Notes: generated by a model from the letters alone, not told the origin. A stretch of 64,000 nucleotides of DNA from Lachnospiraceae bacterium (GCA_017432565.1 JAFRIW010000028.1:1-64000), one strand, 5' to 3'; shown: positions 1 through 8,803, numbered from the stretch's first letter. Program-made: numbers and translations.

Positions 1-141
1 AATAGATACACTAGGGCAGGAACTGCCCGAAGTCAACGCCTGTGGAGCCGATGGTCACTGCCTGGCAAAGACACGTCTTGGCTGGCAAACTATAGCGATG
101 AAGCAGGAATCCCCCGCCTCTGCAGGCGGTGGGAGGTTCAA
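1..141 (+). mobile_element. Right end of an IS200/IS605-type (TnpB) element, cut by the window edge
   Basis: The first 141 bases look like the 3' end of a tnpB gene and the element's right terminus. A perfect hairpin CCGCCT-CTGC-AGGCGG (114-129) sits in the context ATCCCCCGCC...GGTGGGAGGTTCAA, a form common at right ends of TnpB-carrying elements, where it is also the scaffold of the guide (omega) RNA. If so, the guide would be the flanking bases from about 142. A close relative of the same hairpin lies at 26252-26283 on the other strand. The family assignment is from memory of such ends. The left part and any tnpA lie outside the window. Confidence 0.6.
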
Positions 142-439
142 TGCAAATGTACTTCAGGCTTTTCTGCCTCAGAGACCTCAGAACTCGTATGTGACCGGTG
201 CCTCGGTGAAAGAAGCGATCACAGCCTTCGCGTCCGCGAGATACAGCACTTCCATCTTGCCGTCGTCCGCGCTGTACATGCCCTTCAGGCTCGGATTAGC
301 TTCCAGCATGGATTCTCTGGCTTCGATCCGGTCGTCGCGCACTGCCTTCGCCGCGATGCGGATCCACTTGCCTCCCGGCTCCATGCCGCAGATCTCGATC
401 TTCGGATTCTGCGCGATCTGGGCAAAGACCGGCTTCTGA
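2..439 (+). CDS. C-terminal end of a TnpB-like RNA-guided nuclease (5' partial)
   Basis: The frame open from base 2 reads IDTLGQELPEVNACGADGHC and continues to MKQESPASAGGG across the terminal hairpin. An ACG-containing tail followed by a lysine-glutamine-glutamate stretch encoded by the hairpin region is typical of TnpB C-termini. The catalytic RuvC parts lie upstream, outside the window. The frame has no stop before 437-439, so as it stands it runs antisense into the neighbouring gene (178-573). Either the native stop was lost or the protein has a run-on tail. I trust only about the first 45 codons as TnpB. Confidence 0.42.
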   Translation: MDTLGQELPEVNACGADGHCLAKTRLGWQTIAMKQESPASAGGGRFNANVLQAFLPQRPQNSYVTGASVKEAITAFASARYSTSILPSSALYMPFRLGLASSMDSLASIRSSRTAFAAMRIHLPPGSMPQISIFGFCAIWAKTGF

Positions 440-573
440 TTACTGGTGATCAGATAGATCTTTCCCTCAAACTCGTGAACAGCACCAAACGGCCGCACGC
501 GGGGCTGATCTCCGTCCGCCGTAGCAATATAGAACACACCACATTTCTTTAAAAACTCCAGTACTTCTTTCAT
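178..573 (-). CDS. Pyridoxamine 5'-phosphate oxidase-family (FMN-binding split-barrel) protein
   Basis: 131 residues. The start MKEVLEFLKKCGVFYIATAD and the motif DGDQPRVRPFGAV are typical of small split-barrel flavoproteins related to pyridoxamine phosphate oxidase. In Clostridia these are usually annotated as general FMN or F420-fold proteins, not as true PdxH. The start at 573 is chosen because an AGGAGG site (581-586) lies seven bases upstream; a longer in-frame reading has no ribosome site and no family similarity. The gene begins 13 bp after the stop of the Uma2-type gene, so the two are probably co-transcribed. Substrate unknown. Its 3' end faces the IS605-type remnant. Confidence 0.8.
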   Translation of the reverse strand: MKEVLEFLKKCGVFYIATADGDQPRVRPFGAVHEFEGKIYLITSNQKPVFAQIAQNPKIEICGMEPGGKWIRIAAKAVRDDRIEARESMLEANPSLKGMYSADDGKMEVLYLADAKAVIASFTEAPVTYEF

Positions 574-586
574 TTTCTCTCCTCCT

Positions 587-1399
587 CTACAGTATTTTAT
601 CTTTGATTGCCTTAAAATCGACTGAACAATGTCCTCCTGAGATCCGGATCGGAACAGTATCCTCAAAGGTATATGTGTCCGGAAGTTCCTCTCCCTCAAA
701 ATAATAAACGGTGACCTTTCCGTTCTCCGGATCAACGATCCAATATTCACGAACTCCGGCACGCATATACAGATGAAGTTTCCTGAACAGGTCATGAAAG
801 CGGTTGGAGGGTGAGAGTATTTCAATAATGAAATCCGGCGCCTCGTTCACTCTGTGTGTATCCTGATCTTTCCTGCCGCATATGATGAACAGATCCGGCT
901 GAACAATTGTTGTATTATCCGCAAGAATTCTGACATCCACAGGGGCTATATACAGTTTACAATCCGGATGCCGGTCTACGCATGAAACAATGATCTGATA
1001 CAGTCTTCCAAGGATATCCTGATGCACCAGCGTAGGCGAAGCCATGTCATAAAATACACCGTCTATCAACTCCACGCGCCTGTCATCCGGAAGAGCATAA
1101 TAATCATCAATTGTATATATTCCCCGGCGGTCCGCGGAATACTCCGCAGCAGCTTCCCTGACACAGGAGTATATATCTTCCGCAGATTCAGACATTCCAC
1201 TATCTTCGTACGCAGTCCTGGCTCCGCTTTTTTCCGTGAATATTTTTTCCAGCGCCAGAATGGTATCCCTGCGGGGTGATTTCGTGACTCCGGCAAATAT
1301 CTTCGCAACAGTTCCCAGCGGGACGCCCGAATACTCTGCGATCATTTCGTTCGTATATCCCAGTTCTGCCTTACGCTCCTGCATCTGGCTGATCGTCAT
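587..1399 (-). CDS. Uma2-type (DUF820) nuclease-fold protein with N-terminal helix-turn-helix
   Basis: 270 residues. Residues 1-50 look like an XRE-type helix-turn-helix (NEMIAEYSGVPLGTVAKIFAG). Residues about 95-255 match the Uma2/DUF820 family: YYALPDDRRVELIDGVFYDM, VQPDLFIICG, PDFIIEILSPSNR and EYWIVDPENGKV. The family has the PD-(D/E)XK restriction-endonuclease fold; the E of the VELIDG motif, the PD of VQPD and the E of IIEILSPS are the likely catalytic residues. Its biological role is not established. The helix-turn-helix suggests DNA binding or self-regulation. The start has an AAGGGGA site just upstream. It probably forms a short operon with the downstream flavoprotein. Confidence 0.8.
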   Translation of the reverse strand: MTISQMQERKAELGYTNEMIAEYSGVPLGTVAKIFAGVTKSPRRDTILALEKIFTEKSGARTAYEDSGMSESAEDIYSCVREAAAEYSADRRGIYTIDDYYALPDDRRVELIDGVFYDMASPTLVHQDILGRLYQIIVSCVDRHPDCKLYIAPVDVRILADNTTIVQPDLFIICGRKDQDTHRVNEAPDFIIEILSPSNRFHDLFRKLHLYMRAGVREYWIVDPENGKVTVYYFEGEELPDTYTFEDTVPIRISGGHCSVDFKAIKDKIL

Positions 1400-1503
1400 G
1401 TGAATTTCCCCTTATATAGGATACAACCTCCTCTGCCTTATAAATATTAGACCACTTTAAGACCGTTTTTGCAAGTTTTTTCCATTTTGTTTCCATTTGG
1501 AAA

Positions 1504-3483
1504 TCAGATGTCCAAGGCTGCGTGATATCCCCAGTAGACCGCATTTGTGATGGTGGAGACTCTCGCTGCGTCACCGATGACCCGCACATACGGTGCCGTA
1601 TCCATGAGCGATTCCACGACGTCCGTCCTGGACCGCTGACCCAGCGCACAGATCACGGAGTGACCGGGCACGAGCTGCTTCTCACCGGCCGCATCCTCGC
1701 AGAGAATGCCCTCCGCTGTGACCTCCAGGCCCTTATAGCTTGTGTGGACCGTGACATATTTGTCGATCTCGGCGAGCAGCAGCGGGCGGTGGCGCACATT
1801 GGCATCCGGTGCCAGCTGATCGCGCATCTCAACGAGATGGACCCGCTTCTTCGCTTCTTCGGAGCTTCCGTATTTTGCCGCCAGATCCTGACCTAAATGG
1901 ATCGCGCACTCACAGCCGGCCAGGCCGCCGCCGAAGACGACCACGTCATCCCCCACTTTGTCCTTCTCTTTGTAATAATTATTGACGATGACGACGTTCT
2001 CACCGTTCAGTCCCGGAATCGGCGGGACGAGCGGTGTCGACCCCGCGGCGATGATGAGCGCGTACGGCGCTTCCTTCTCCACATATTCCGGCGTCACTTC
2101 GGTGTTCAGACGGATTTCGACACCCGCCTGCCGCGCCAGCAGTGCATAGGTGCCCGCCAGCTCGTACATCTCATGCTTGAAGGGCAGTGCCTGCTCACTC
2201 TTCAGAATGCCGCCCAGCTCATCTTCCTTCTCGCACAGAATTACTTCGTGTCCGCGCCGCGCAGCCGTATATGCCGCATAGAGTCCGCCCGGGCCGCCGC
2301 CGGCCACAAGAACTTTGCGCTTCACGGGCGCGGGCTGAATCTCATCGCCTTCCATCTCTCTTCCGATCACCGGATTGACAGTGCAGCGTCGCGTAGACGT
2401 CGCCGCGCGCTCCGCCATGCAGGTGAAGCAGCGCAGGCACTTCACGATCTCCTCCGGCCGGTTTTCCACGACCTTGCGCGGCAGATACGGATCCGCCAGC
2501 AGCTGTCTTGCCATCTCGACAATGTCGGCTTTGCCGGAAGCGATGATTTCCTCCATCTGTGCCGGATCGCCCAGGCCGCCGATGGTCGCGACCGGCTTGG
2601 ATACGTGCTTTTTTATCTCCGCCGCCAGGAAGACGTTGCGGCCGTGATCCGTGAACATGGACGGATGTGTGATGCCGAAGGTCTTCTGATAGGTGCCTGC
2701 CGAGACATGAATGATGTCCACGTACGGCTCGAGTGCCATCGCGATGCGAACACCCTCATCCAGATCGTATCCGCCCTCGCAGAACTCGGCGCCGCTCATG
2801 CGCAGCTCAATCGGGAAGAAAGGTCCCACTGCCTCACGCACAGCCTTCAGCACTTCAATCGGGAAACGGCAGCGGTTCTCGAGCGATCCGCCGTACTCAT
2901 CCTCCCGGTGATTGAACAGAGGCGAGAGGAACTGGTTTAAGAGCCACCCGTGTCCCGCGTGAATCATCAGCATCTCAAAACCCGCGCGTTTCGCGAGGCC
3001 CGCGACATGTCCGTAGGCGGCCGTGATCTCTTCGATCATCTCTTTGGTCAGCGCGCGCACCTGCACACCGTCCGCCCGGACCGTATCGCACGGTCCCCAC
3101 TGGTTCAGAGACTTCTGTTTTGTCTTGTCCGTCATGTAAGTGCCCGCAAACATGCCGGAGTGCGAGAGCTCCAGCGACGGGATCGCCCCGTGGCGCCGGA
3201 TCGCGTCGGCCGTGTAGGTCGCGCAGGCCAGTGAGTTCAGGATGCTCTCGTCCAGATGATACGCGTGTGAGCCGTCGGTCTGCGGATGCACCATCAGCTC
3301 CGAGACCGTGACGGCTGCTGCGCCGCCTTTGGCCCGCAGCTCGTAAAATGCGGTCGACTTCGGGCCGATACAGCCGTCGTTTGCGATGTCGGTTCCGCCC
3401 ATTGGGGCAGAGAACATCCGGTTGCGGAACATCGTCCGGCCGATCACGATCGGCCTGGTGAGATTCGGATACATTCTTTCCAT
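1504..3483 (-). CDS. Old Yellow Enzyme-type NADH:flavin oxidoreductase (2,4-dienoyl-CoA reductase family)
   Basis: 659 residues. Residues 1-340 form an FMN TIM barrel with H175 and H178 in IHAGHGWLLNQFLSP followed by DEYGGSLENR. Cysteines C349, C352, C355 and C367 would bind a [4Fe-4S] cluster. Residues about 388-659 hold an FAD site (VAGGGPGGLYAAY) and an NAD(P)H site (VVVFGGGLAGCE). This layout matches 2,4-dienoyl-CoA reductase, BaiCD/BaiH and gut ene-reductases, which reduce C=C bonds next to a carbonyl. It is the last gene of the locus A operon, 51 bp after the GH78-like gene, so its substrate may be an unsaturated aglycone released by that enzyme (inference). A paralogue lies at 13117-15126. 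Confidence 0.87.
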   Translation of the reverse strand: MERMYPNLTRPIVIGRTMFRNRMFSAPMGGTDIANDGCIGPKSTAFYELRAKGGAAAVTVSELMVHPQTDGSHAYHLDESILNSLACATYTADAIRRHGAIPSLELSHSGMFAGTYMTDKTKQKSLNQWGPCDTVRADGVQVRALTKEMIEEITAAYGHVAGLAKRAGFEMLMIHAGHGWLLNQFLSPLFNHREDEYGGSLENRCRFPIEVLKAVREAVGPFFPIELRMSGAEFCEGGYDLDEGVRIAMALEPYVDIIHVSAGTYQKTFGITHPSMFTDHGRNVFLAAEIKKHVSKPVATIGGLGDPAQMEEIIASGKADIVEMARQLLADPYLPRKVVENRPEEIVKCLRCFTCMAERAATSTRRCTVNPVIGREMEGDEIQPAPVKRKVLVAGGGPGGLYAAYTAARRGHEVILCEKEDELGGILKSEQALPFKHEMYELAGTYALLARQAGVEIRLNTEVTPEYVEKEAPYALIIAAGSTPLVPPIPGLNGENVVIVNNYYKEKDKVGDDVVVFGGGLAGCECAIHLGQDLAAKYGSSEEAKKRVHLVEMRDQLAPDANVRHRPLLLAEIDKYVTVHTSYKGLEVTAEGILCEDAAGEKQLVPGHSVICALGQRSRTDVVESLMDTAPYVRVIGDAARVSTITNAVYWGYHAALDI

Positions 3484-3534
3484 TTTTGCTTTCCCCTTCT
3501 ACTGTCAGTCATTTATATGGATACGCGCCGGATC

Positions 3535-5895
3535 TCAGAAACGGTTCTCTCCCGGCACAAGATCCTGCGGCTCTTTTCCAGGCAGTTCCAGTGTACCACA
3601 CGTGCCCTCCGGCAACACAAGCGTTCCGTGCACTGCATCGTCAGTGCACGTATAGTCAAACCGCACCGGTCCGTATTCGGTGATCAGTTCGCCTTCCAGT
3701 GTCTTTAAGCCGTATTCGGCAAAATGCGGCCGGACTTCAAGCTGGTCCGGACATCCGCTCTTCCTGCGCACGCCGGCCAGCACATGGATCAGTTCGAACA
3801 TCGGAAGCGCACTCCAGGCGTGGCATTCACTCCGCGAGTGAGAAGGTGTCTCCGGGCAGGTGGTGCAGTGCTCGTCGAGCAGGTGAATCCACCAGTCCAT
3901 CTGCTGCGCAGTCAGCTCATAGCAGCCGGCTTCCTCGCAGGCGCGGAACAGCTCGTAACAGGTGGAGAAATAGCAGCGCAGCACATCTTTTTCTTCAAAG
4001 GTTCTGCGCATCATGGCAGCCGCTTCTTCCCCTGTCTTCATTCCGTTTAAGACCGCCCAGCTCTGCGCGTGCTGAGAGTATTCCTCGTATGCAGGTCCCT
4101 CGCGGTACAGTCCCCGCACCGGATTCCAGCAGAGTTCTTCGACTCTCTCCGCAATGGCCTGCTGCCGTGCGCGGTATTCACCGGCCATGCCGGTGCGTCC
4201 TGTCGCTTCGCAGATCTTTGCGGCGACCAGCAGTGCCCGGCCGTACATCAGATTGATAATGGTCGAAGGGCCTTTTCTCGTGGCGGCCGGCTCGCCGAAG
4301 GAATCATTCCAGACCTCCTGCCAGTCCACAAATTCCCAGAAGCCGATTTTTCCGACCAGGCCGTCTGCCCCGATTTTTCCGTCATAGTATTCCAGAATCC
4401 GGTCGACGTCGGAGCGATAAAGCTTCAGGACACTTTCGTCTCCGGTCCGCTCATAGTACTCCCAGATCATGAAGATATAGTGCAGGGAGAAGGTGGAGAT
4501 GATCTGGACGGGGTTGCCCGGTGCGCGCCCCTGGATCAGTCCGACCGGCGTCATCGAATCGTGGAAATCCGACAGAGCCTTGCGGGCCAGTGCCGTGTCT
4601 GTGCTGCAGGCATAGGTGAACATGGCCTGAAGCCTTGTGTCCATGGGATACTGCATCTGCTCCCAGAAGGGGCAGTCCATGTAGGCGTCCGTCATGCAGT
4701 CCTGCAGCGTCCTGACACACATATCCCAGACCTGCTCCGCCCAGGGCCTGTCTGCACGGATCCGGGACTGTGCATTCAGCGGATAGCCCATCCGCCGCAG
4801 CTGCGGACGGTGGAAGATCAGTTCTTCCTCACCGGTCCGGATTTCAATCTGCAGATAACGCAGGGTACGGTACCAGAACGGCTCATACGTCAGCTCTTCT
4901 CCGAAGAGCCGGATGGTGTCGGTCTGACCGCGGTCTCCGATCACACCGTTTACATAGTCGTCGCGCTTCAGCTCCTTCTCCGCCTCCGGATCCGGATCGA
5001 CAAACTTCTCAAAATAAGTTATTTTCAGTTCACTGCCCCGCCCCTTTTCGAGACGATAGCGCGGGTAGACATTGATCAGCTCTCCCGCATCAAACAGCAG
5101 TGTGCACTTGCTGTGTGCCGGGATCTGCAGCTTTTCTGCGTCTCCCAGAACCGGCGTCCCCAGCTCCTTTGTCAGCGGGAAGGGCTCTTCAAACAGCAGC
5201 GGAATCGGCCGCTCCTTCGCCATAAAGGAGGGCAGAATTCCGAAGTTCAGCGCAAAAGTCCCCTTCGCTTCCTCCAACGGTCTTCCGGAAACATAGGCAC
5301 TGTCATCATACTCTGCCTTCTTCCAGTCCGCATCCGTCACGGAGAAGTCGATCTCCTCCGTCAGCGCTCCCATATTGTCATTGACGCCCGGCACCTTGCG
5401 AAGGGCGAAGGTATTGTCCAGGTGCAGCTTCCAGTCCGCCTTGCCGGTGGCAAGATCCGCCAGCACCTGCCCGTCTTTTCCGAGAACCTGTCCGTCGAAG
5501 GCAAAAGCATGTCCTGCCATTACCGGCTTGACGCTGACCAGCGGTGCCCGCTCGTCCGCATGTCCCGGGCCGCCGTCGACACAGTATGTCGAATCCGCCA
5601 GCAGTACCTGGGCGGCGATCACATTTTGCCCCGGCTGCAGATACGGTCCGAGTTCCACTGTGTCAAAATAACGCTCAAAGCCGCCGCTGCGGCAGGGCCC
5701 GGAAAGCACCGGCTGCCCGTTGACCCACAGACGGTAACGGGAGCTGGCACTGATGTCGGCCGTCAGTTCCCCTGTTTCCTGTAAAAAGAAGGAAAGGCGG
5801 TAATAAACAAACCGCCCGTTCGCATCTCCTTCATAGATTTTCTGATTGATCAGTTCCTGCTGCGGCACGCCGAGCCAGACTGCTTCCTTCCACAT
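3535..5895 (-). CDS. GH78-like alpha-L-rhamnosidase-family protein
   Basis: 786 residues with no signal peptide, so cytoplasmic. The N-terminus has a beta-sandwich typical of GH78 (SSRYRLWVNGQPVLSGPCR). The (alpha/alpha)6-barrel begins near YMDCPFWEQMQYPMDTR; the E corresponds to the general acid region that in classical GH78 reads DCPQRDER. Near the C-terminus, ETPSHSRSECHAWSA is the usual sugar-binding and base region. The changed DCPFWEQ motif marks a divergent subgroup, so specificity for rhamnose is likely but not certain. The start has an AAAGGAG site. It lies 67 bp after the esterase gene in the ABC operon, suggesting the esterase and this enzyme act on the same imported glycoside. Confidence 0.78.
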   Translation of the reverse strand: MWKEAVWLGVPQQELINQKIYEGDANGRFVYYRLSFFLQETGELTADISASSRYRLWVNGQPVLSGPCRSGGFERYFDTVELGPYLQPGQNVIAAQVLLADSTYCVDGGPGHADERAPLVSVKPVMAGHAFAFDGQVLGKDGQVLADLATGKADWKLHLDNTFALRKVPGVNDNMGALTEEIDFSVTDADWKKAEYDDSAYVSGRPLEEAKGTFALNFGILPSFMAKERPIPLLFEEPFPLTKELGTPVLGDAEKLQIPAHSKCTLLFDAGELINVYPRYRLEKGRGSELKITYFEKFVDPDPEAEKELKRDDYVNGVIGDRGQTDTIRLFGEELTYEPFWYRTLRYLQIEIRTGEEELIFHRPQLRRMGYPLNAQSRIRADRPWAEQVWDMCVRTLQDCMTDAYMDCPFWEQMQYPMDTRLQAMFTYACSTDTALARKALSDFHDSMTPVGLIQGRAPGNPVQIISTFSLHYIFMIWEYYERTGDESVLKLYRSDVDRILEYYDGKIGADGLVGKIGFWEFVDWQEVWNDSFGEPAATRKGPSTIINLMYGRALLVAAKICEATGRTGMAGEYRARQQAIAERVEELCWNPVRGLYREGPAYEEYSQHAQSWAVLNGMKTGEEAAAMMRRTFEEKDVLRCYFSTCYELFRACEEAGCYELTAQQMDWWIHLLDEHCTTCPETPSHSRSECHAWSALPMFELIHVLAGVRRKSGCPDQLEVRPHFAEYGLKTLEGELITEYGPVRFDYTCTDDAVHGTLVLPEGTCGTLELPGKEPQDLVPGENRF

Positions 5896-5962
5896 GGAGA
5901 GCTCCTTTCAAAGATCATTCCTGTCATCTGGTTTCCGCACAGATATACACAGTGTGTCGTAC

Positions 5963-6814
5963 TTATTGTATCATTCCGCCGACCGGCGATGCACCCTCTT
6001 CCAGCTCCGGCTCGCCGATCATCCAGCGGACTGCCCGCTCCGTGTAAGGCAGCCAGAAATTGTAATCGTGACCGCCGGGGCTCTGATGATAGATGTGCGG
6101 CACATTGTGCTTTTTCAGGAAATCCACAAGCCACAGGTTGGGCTCCAGCAGGAAGTCCTCCGATCCGCACGCCAGGTACAGGTCCGGGATCTTCGTCCCA
6201 TCCGCGAGCATGTTCAGGATCAGCTGCTCCGGATTGTCATTGCTCGTCAGTACGTCCTCCGGCTTCCCGAAGACCCTGCTGTAATAGGCGTAATCGCCGC
6301 CCGCATTGGAATCGCCGGGATGGAGTTTTGCCACCTCATGCAGGATCAGCGCAGACGAGAAAGCCGCGATTTTGCTGAAATTCTGCGGATAGGCAAGGCC
6401 GGTGTGCAGCGCGCCGAAGCCGCCCATGGAAAGGCCCATCACATAGCGGTCTTCCCGATCTTCCGAGAGTCCGAAGCACTTCGTGACATAGTCAACCAGC
6501 TGATCGCCCACATAGTCCGCAAAGTGATCATTGACGCCCTCGCAGTTGGTGTAGAAGCAGTTCTCGCCGCTGGGCAGGAAGACCGCCACGTTGTACTTGC
6601 GCGCCACATCGATGATGTTGGTGTGCATCAGCCACTCCAGGTTGTTGTGGGTGTAGCCGTTCAGCACGATCAGCGTCTTCGTTTTCCTCTCATAATACGG
6701 GTTCGGTGTTCCGTCAAAATTCATCCGGTACCGCGGATCGTCCGGCAGGACGAAGCGGAACTCCATCACCCTGCGCGTCGCTTCAAAATAGTTTTCAAGT
6801 CTTCCGAATGCCAT
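5963..6814 (-). CDS. Esterase of the alpha/beta hydrolase fold (CE1/EstA-like)
   Basis: 283 residues with no signal peptide. The nucleophile is S129 in GLSMGGFGALH. The likely acid is in CGSEDFLLEPN (about 214) and the histidine is in SPGGHDYNFW (about 245). The spacing and sequence resemble tributyrin esterase/S-formylglutathione hydrolase-type and carbohydrate-esterase family 1 proteins, which remove acetyl or hydroxycinnamoyl groups from sugars. It lies between the permease genes and the GH78-like gene with its own GAAAGGAG site. A deacylation step on an imported rhamnoside is the natural reading, but the substrate is inferred. Confidence 0.82.
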   Translation of the reverse strand: MAFGRLENYFEATRRVMEFRFVLPDDPRYRMNFDGTPNPYYERKTKTLIVLNGYTHNNLEWLMHTNIIDVARKYNVAVFLPSGENCFYTNCEGVNDHFADYVGDQLVDYVTKCFGLSEDREDRYVMGLSMGGFGALHTGLAYPQNFSKIAAFSSALILHEVAKLHPGDSNAGGDYAYYSRVFGKPEDVLTSNDNPEQLILNMLADGTKIPDLYLACGSEDFLLEPNLWLVDFLKKHNVPHIYHQSPGGHDYNFWLPYTERAVRWMIGEPELEEGASPVGGMIQ

Positions 6815-6858
6815 TTTTACTCCTTTCGGGCTGCGCGCCTCCTGCGGCGGCGTGCCTG

Positions 6859-7746
6859 TTATTCTTTAACCGCACCGACGGTAATACCCTTGACGAAATA
6901 CTTCTGCAGGAACGGATAGACAATCAGGATCGGGATGATACCGGTCACGGCGATTGCCATTCTCGCGGTCGCTGCCGGGAAGGAAACACCGGTCACGATG
7001 TTGGAAGATGACTGCAGGAATGCGATACTGTCGTTGATCCGGTTCAGGATCAGCTGAATCGTGTAGAAGCTCTCGCCCTTGCGGGAGGTCAGATAGTACA
7101 GACCGTTGACCCAGTCATTCCAATACGCCAGGCCGGTCATCAGGCCGATGGTCGCGTTGATCGGGATGGAAAGCGGCATGACGATCCGGGCAAAAATACC
7201 GAATTCCGAGGCGCCGTCCACCTTGGCCGCTTCCAGCAGGGATGCCGGAATGCTCGTCTTGTAATAGTTCTTGACCAGTACTACGTTGAATGCGTTCATC
7301 ATCAGGTTCGGGAGAACCAGTCCCATGTAGGTGTCACGTACATGGAAGACGTTGCTCCAGATGTAGTAGCTGGCGACCTGGCCGCCGGAGAACAGCATCG
7401 TGAAGATACACAGGAAGTTCAGGATCCGGCCGAACGGAAGGTCATCTTTTGCAAGCGCGTAAGCAAACAGACTCGTGAAGAGAATGCTGCCGGCTGTTCC
7501 AATCAGGGTGACCAGGACGGTGTTCAGGTAGCCGCGTCCGATCATGGAAGCGTTGTTCATGATGTAGCTGTAAGCTTCGGTGCTGAGCTTGCCGGGGAAG
7601 AAGCTGTAGCCATTGGCGAGTGCCCATTTCTCATCCGTAAAGGAGGCAACGATCAGCAGGATAAAAGGCAGCAGAGCAGCCAGGGATACGATGCCCATGA
7701 CGCCGTTGGAGATGATCTGCCATTTCAATTCGTCTCTGGATTTCAT
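6859..7746 (-). CDS. Sugar ABC transporter inner-membrane permease, LplC/YtcP type
   Basis: 295 residues with about six membrane helices. The cytoplasmic EAA loop reads LEAAKVDGASEFGIFARIVM, as in MalG-like (CUT1) permeases. The protein ends KYFVKGITVGAVKE, a usual ending for this group. It pairs with the LplB-type permease 18 bp upstream and receives substrate from the lipoprotein encoded at 8804-10396. No ATPase gene is present in the window, so the system probably uses a shared MsmX/UgpC-type ATPase encoded elsewhere (inference). The start has a strong AAAGGAGGAAA site. Confidence 0.92.
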   Translation of the reverse strand: MKSRDELKWQIISNGVMGIVSLAALLPFILLIVASFTDEKWALANGYSFFPGKLSTEAYSYIMNNASMIGRGYLNTVLVTLIGTAGSILFTSLFAYALAKDDLPFGRILNFLCIFTMLFSGGQVASYYIWSNVFHVRDTYMGLVLPNLMMNAFNVVLVKNYYKTSIPASLLEAAKVDGASEFGIFARIVMPLSIPINATIGLMTGLAYWNDWVNGLYYLTSRKGESFYTIQLILNRINDSIAFLQSSSNIVTGVSFPAATARMAIAVTGIIPILIVYPFLQKYFVKGITVGAVKE

Positions 7747-7764
7747 ATTGTTTCCTCCTTTCCC

Positions 7765-8682
7765 TTAGAACAGTGCACTTTCTTCGTTGTACTTTCTCAC
7801 AATGGCATTTGTGATCAGGACGAAGATGAAGCCGACGATAGACTGGAACACGCTGGCCGCCGATGACATGGCAAAATCCGAATTCTTCATCAGGGCATTA
7901 TACACATAGACGTCGAGGGTCTGGGTCACGCTGTAAAGTGCGCCGTTGTTCTTCGGAATCTGGTAGAACAGGCTGAAGTCGGAGGTGACGATCCGGCCCA
8001 GGTTCAGGATGACCATAGTGATGATGGTTCCTTTGATCAGCGGCAGGGTGATCATCCGGATCTGCTGCCACTTGGTTGCGCCGTCCAGCGAAGCTGCCTC
8101 AAAGTAGTCGGCGGACAGGCCCACGATGCTGGAGTAGTAGATGATCATCATGTAGCCCATGTTTTTCCACATATAGGCGAAGGTCAGGATATAGGGCCAG
8201 TATTTCTTCTCGGAGTACCAGCTGACGGCTTCCTTTCCGAGCGGCTTTAAGATGGAATTGTTGACAATACCGATATCCTGTGCGAGGAAGGCGTAGACCA
8301 GATAACTTGCGATGACCCAGCTCATCAGATAGGGAATCAGGATCAGGGACTGGTACAGCTTTCCCATGTTTTTGGACTTGACTTCGTTGAGCAGGATCGC
8401 CAGCGCCACGGCCAGGGCTGTTCCGAGTAAAAGAAACAGCAGGTTGTACAGGACAGTGTTGCGGATGATGCCGATGGTCGCCTTGGTCTTGAACAGGAAC
8501 TCAAAGTTCTTGAAGCCCGCCCAGGGACTGCCGAGAATGCCCTTAGTGACGTCCAGCTTCTTGAAGGCCAGGACGATACCGAACATCGGCATATAGTTAT
8601 TGCAGATCATATAGATGATGCCCGGCAGGGCCATGATGTAGAATGGAATGTAATTCTTCCATCTGATCTTTCTCTTAGGCAT
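7765..8682 (-). CDS. Sugar ABC transporter inner-membrane permease, LplB/YteP type
   Basis: 305 residues from the ATG at 8682. This start is preferred over an upstream one because AAGGGGG lies eight bases before it and the protein then begins MPKRKIRWKNYIPFYIMALP, the usual beginning for LplB. It has six predicted membrane helices and the EAA loop EAASLDGATKWQQIRMI. It ends RKYNEESALF, a common tail for this subfamily. A strong intercistronic hairpin (8709-8750) separates it from the binding-protein gene. Confidence 0.92.
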   Translation of the reverse strand: MPKRKIRWKNYIPFYIMALPGIIYMICNNYMPMFGIVLAFKKLDVTKGILGSPWAGFKNFEFLFKTKATIGIIRNTVLYNLLFLLLGTALAVALAILLNEVKSKNMGKLYQSLILIPYLMSWVIASYLVYAFLAQDIGIVNNSILKPLGKEAVSWYSEKKYWPYILTFAYMWKNMGYMMIIYYSSIVGLSADYFEAASLDGATKWQQIRMITLPLIKGTIITMVILNLGRIVTSDFSLFYQIPKNNGALYSVTQTLDVYVYNALMKNSDFAMSSAASVFQSIVGFIFVLITNAIVRKYNEESALF

Positions 8683-8708
8683 TTTGTTCCCCCTTGTTTC
8701 GATAGTAA

Positions 8709-8750
8709 GGGCCCTGTTGTTCACATATCTTTTGTGAACCGACAGAGCCC
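8709..8750 (-). terminator. Intercistronic hairpin between binding-protein and permease genes, locus A
   Basis: Arms GGGCCCTGTTGTTCAC (8709-8724) and GTGAACCGACAGAGCCC (8734-8750) pair with GTTCAC/GTGAAC, CTGT/ACAG and GGGC/GCCC segments. No long T-run follows on the minus strand, so this is more likely a leaky terminator or an RNA-stabilising 3' structure than a full stop. The effect would be more binding protein than permease, which is usual for ABC systems. Locus C has a similar hairpin in the same position (34118-34149). Confidence 0.65.
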
Positions 8751-8803
8751 TTTTGCTTACTCCTTATGTGCCGGCTTCTTAAACTTCTGCGGCTTACGGA
8801 TCA

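Noticed and set aside
1400..1503. Terminator or promoter between the reductase and Uma2 genes
   Set aside because: T-rich stretches are present but no convincing stem, and no well-spaced -35/-10 pair.
4069..5784. Long open frame antisense to the GH78-like gene
   Set aside because: High-GC genes leave long antisense frames open; no ribosome site and no recognisable protein features. The same holds for the frames at 27902-29509, 34151-35791 and 41839-43536.
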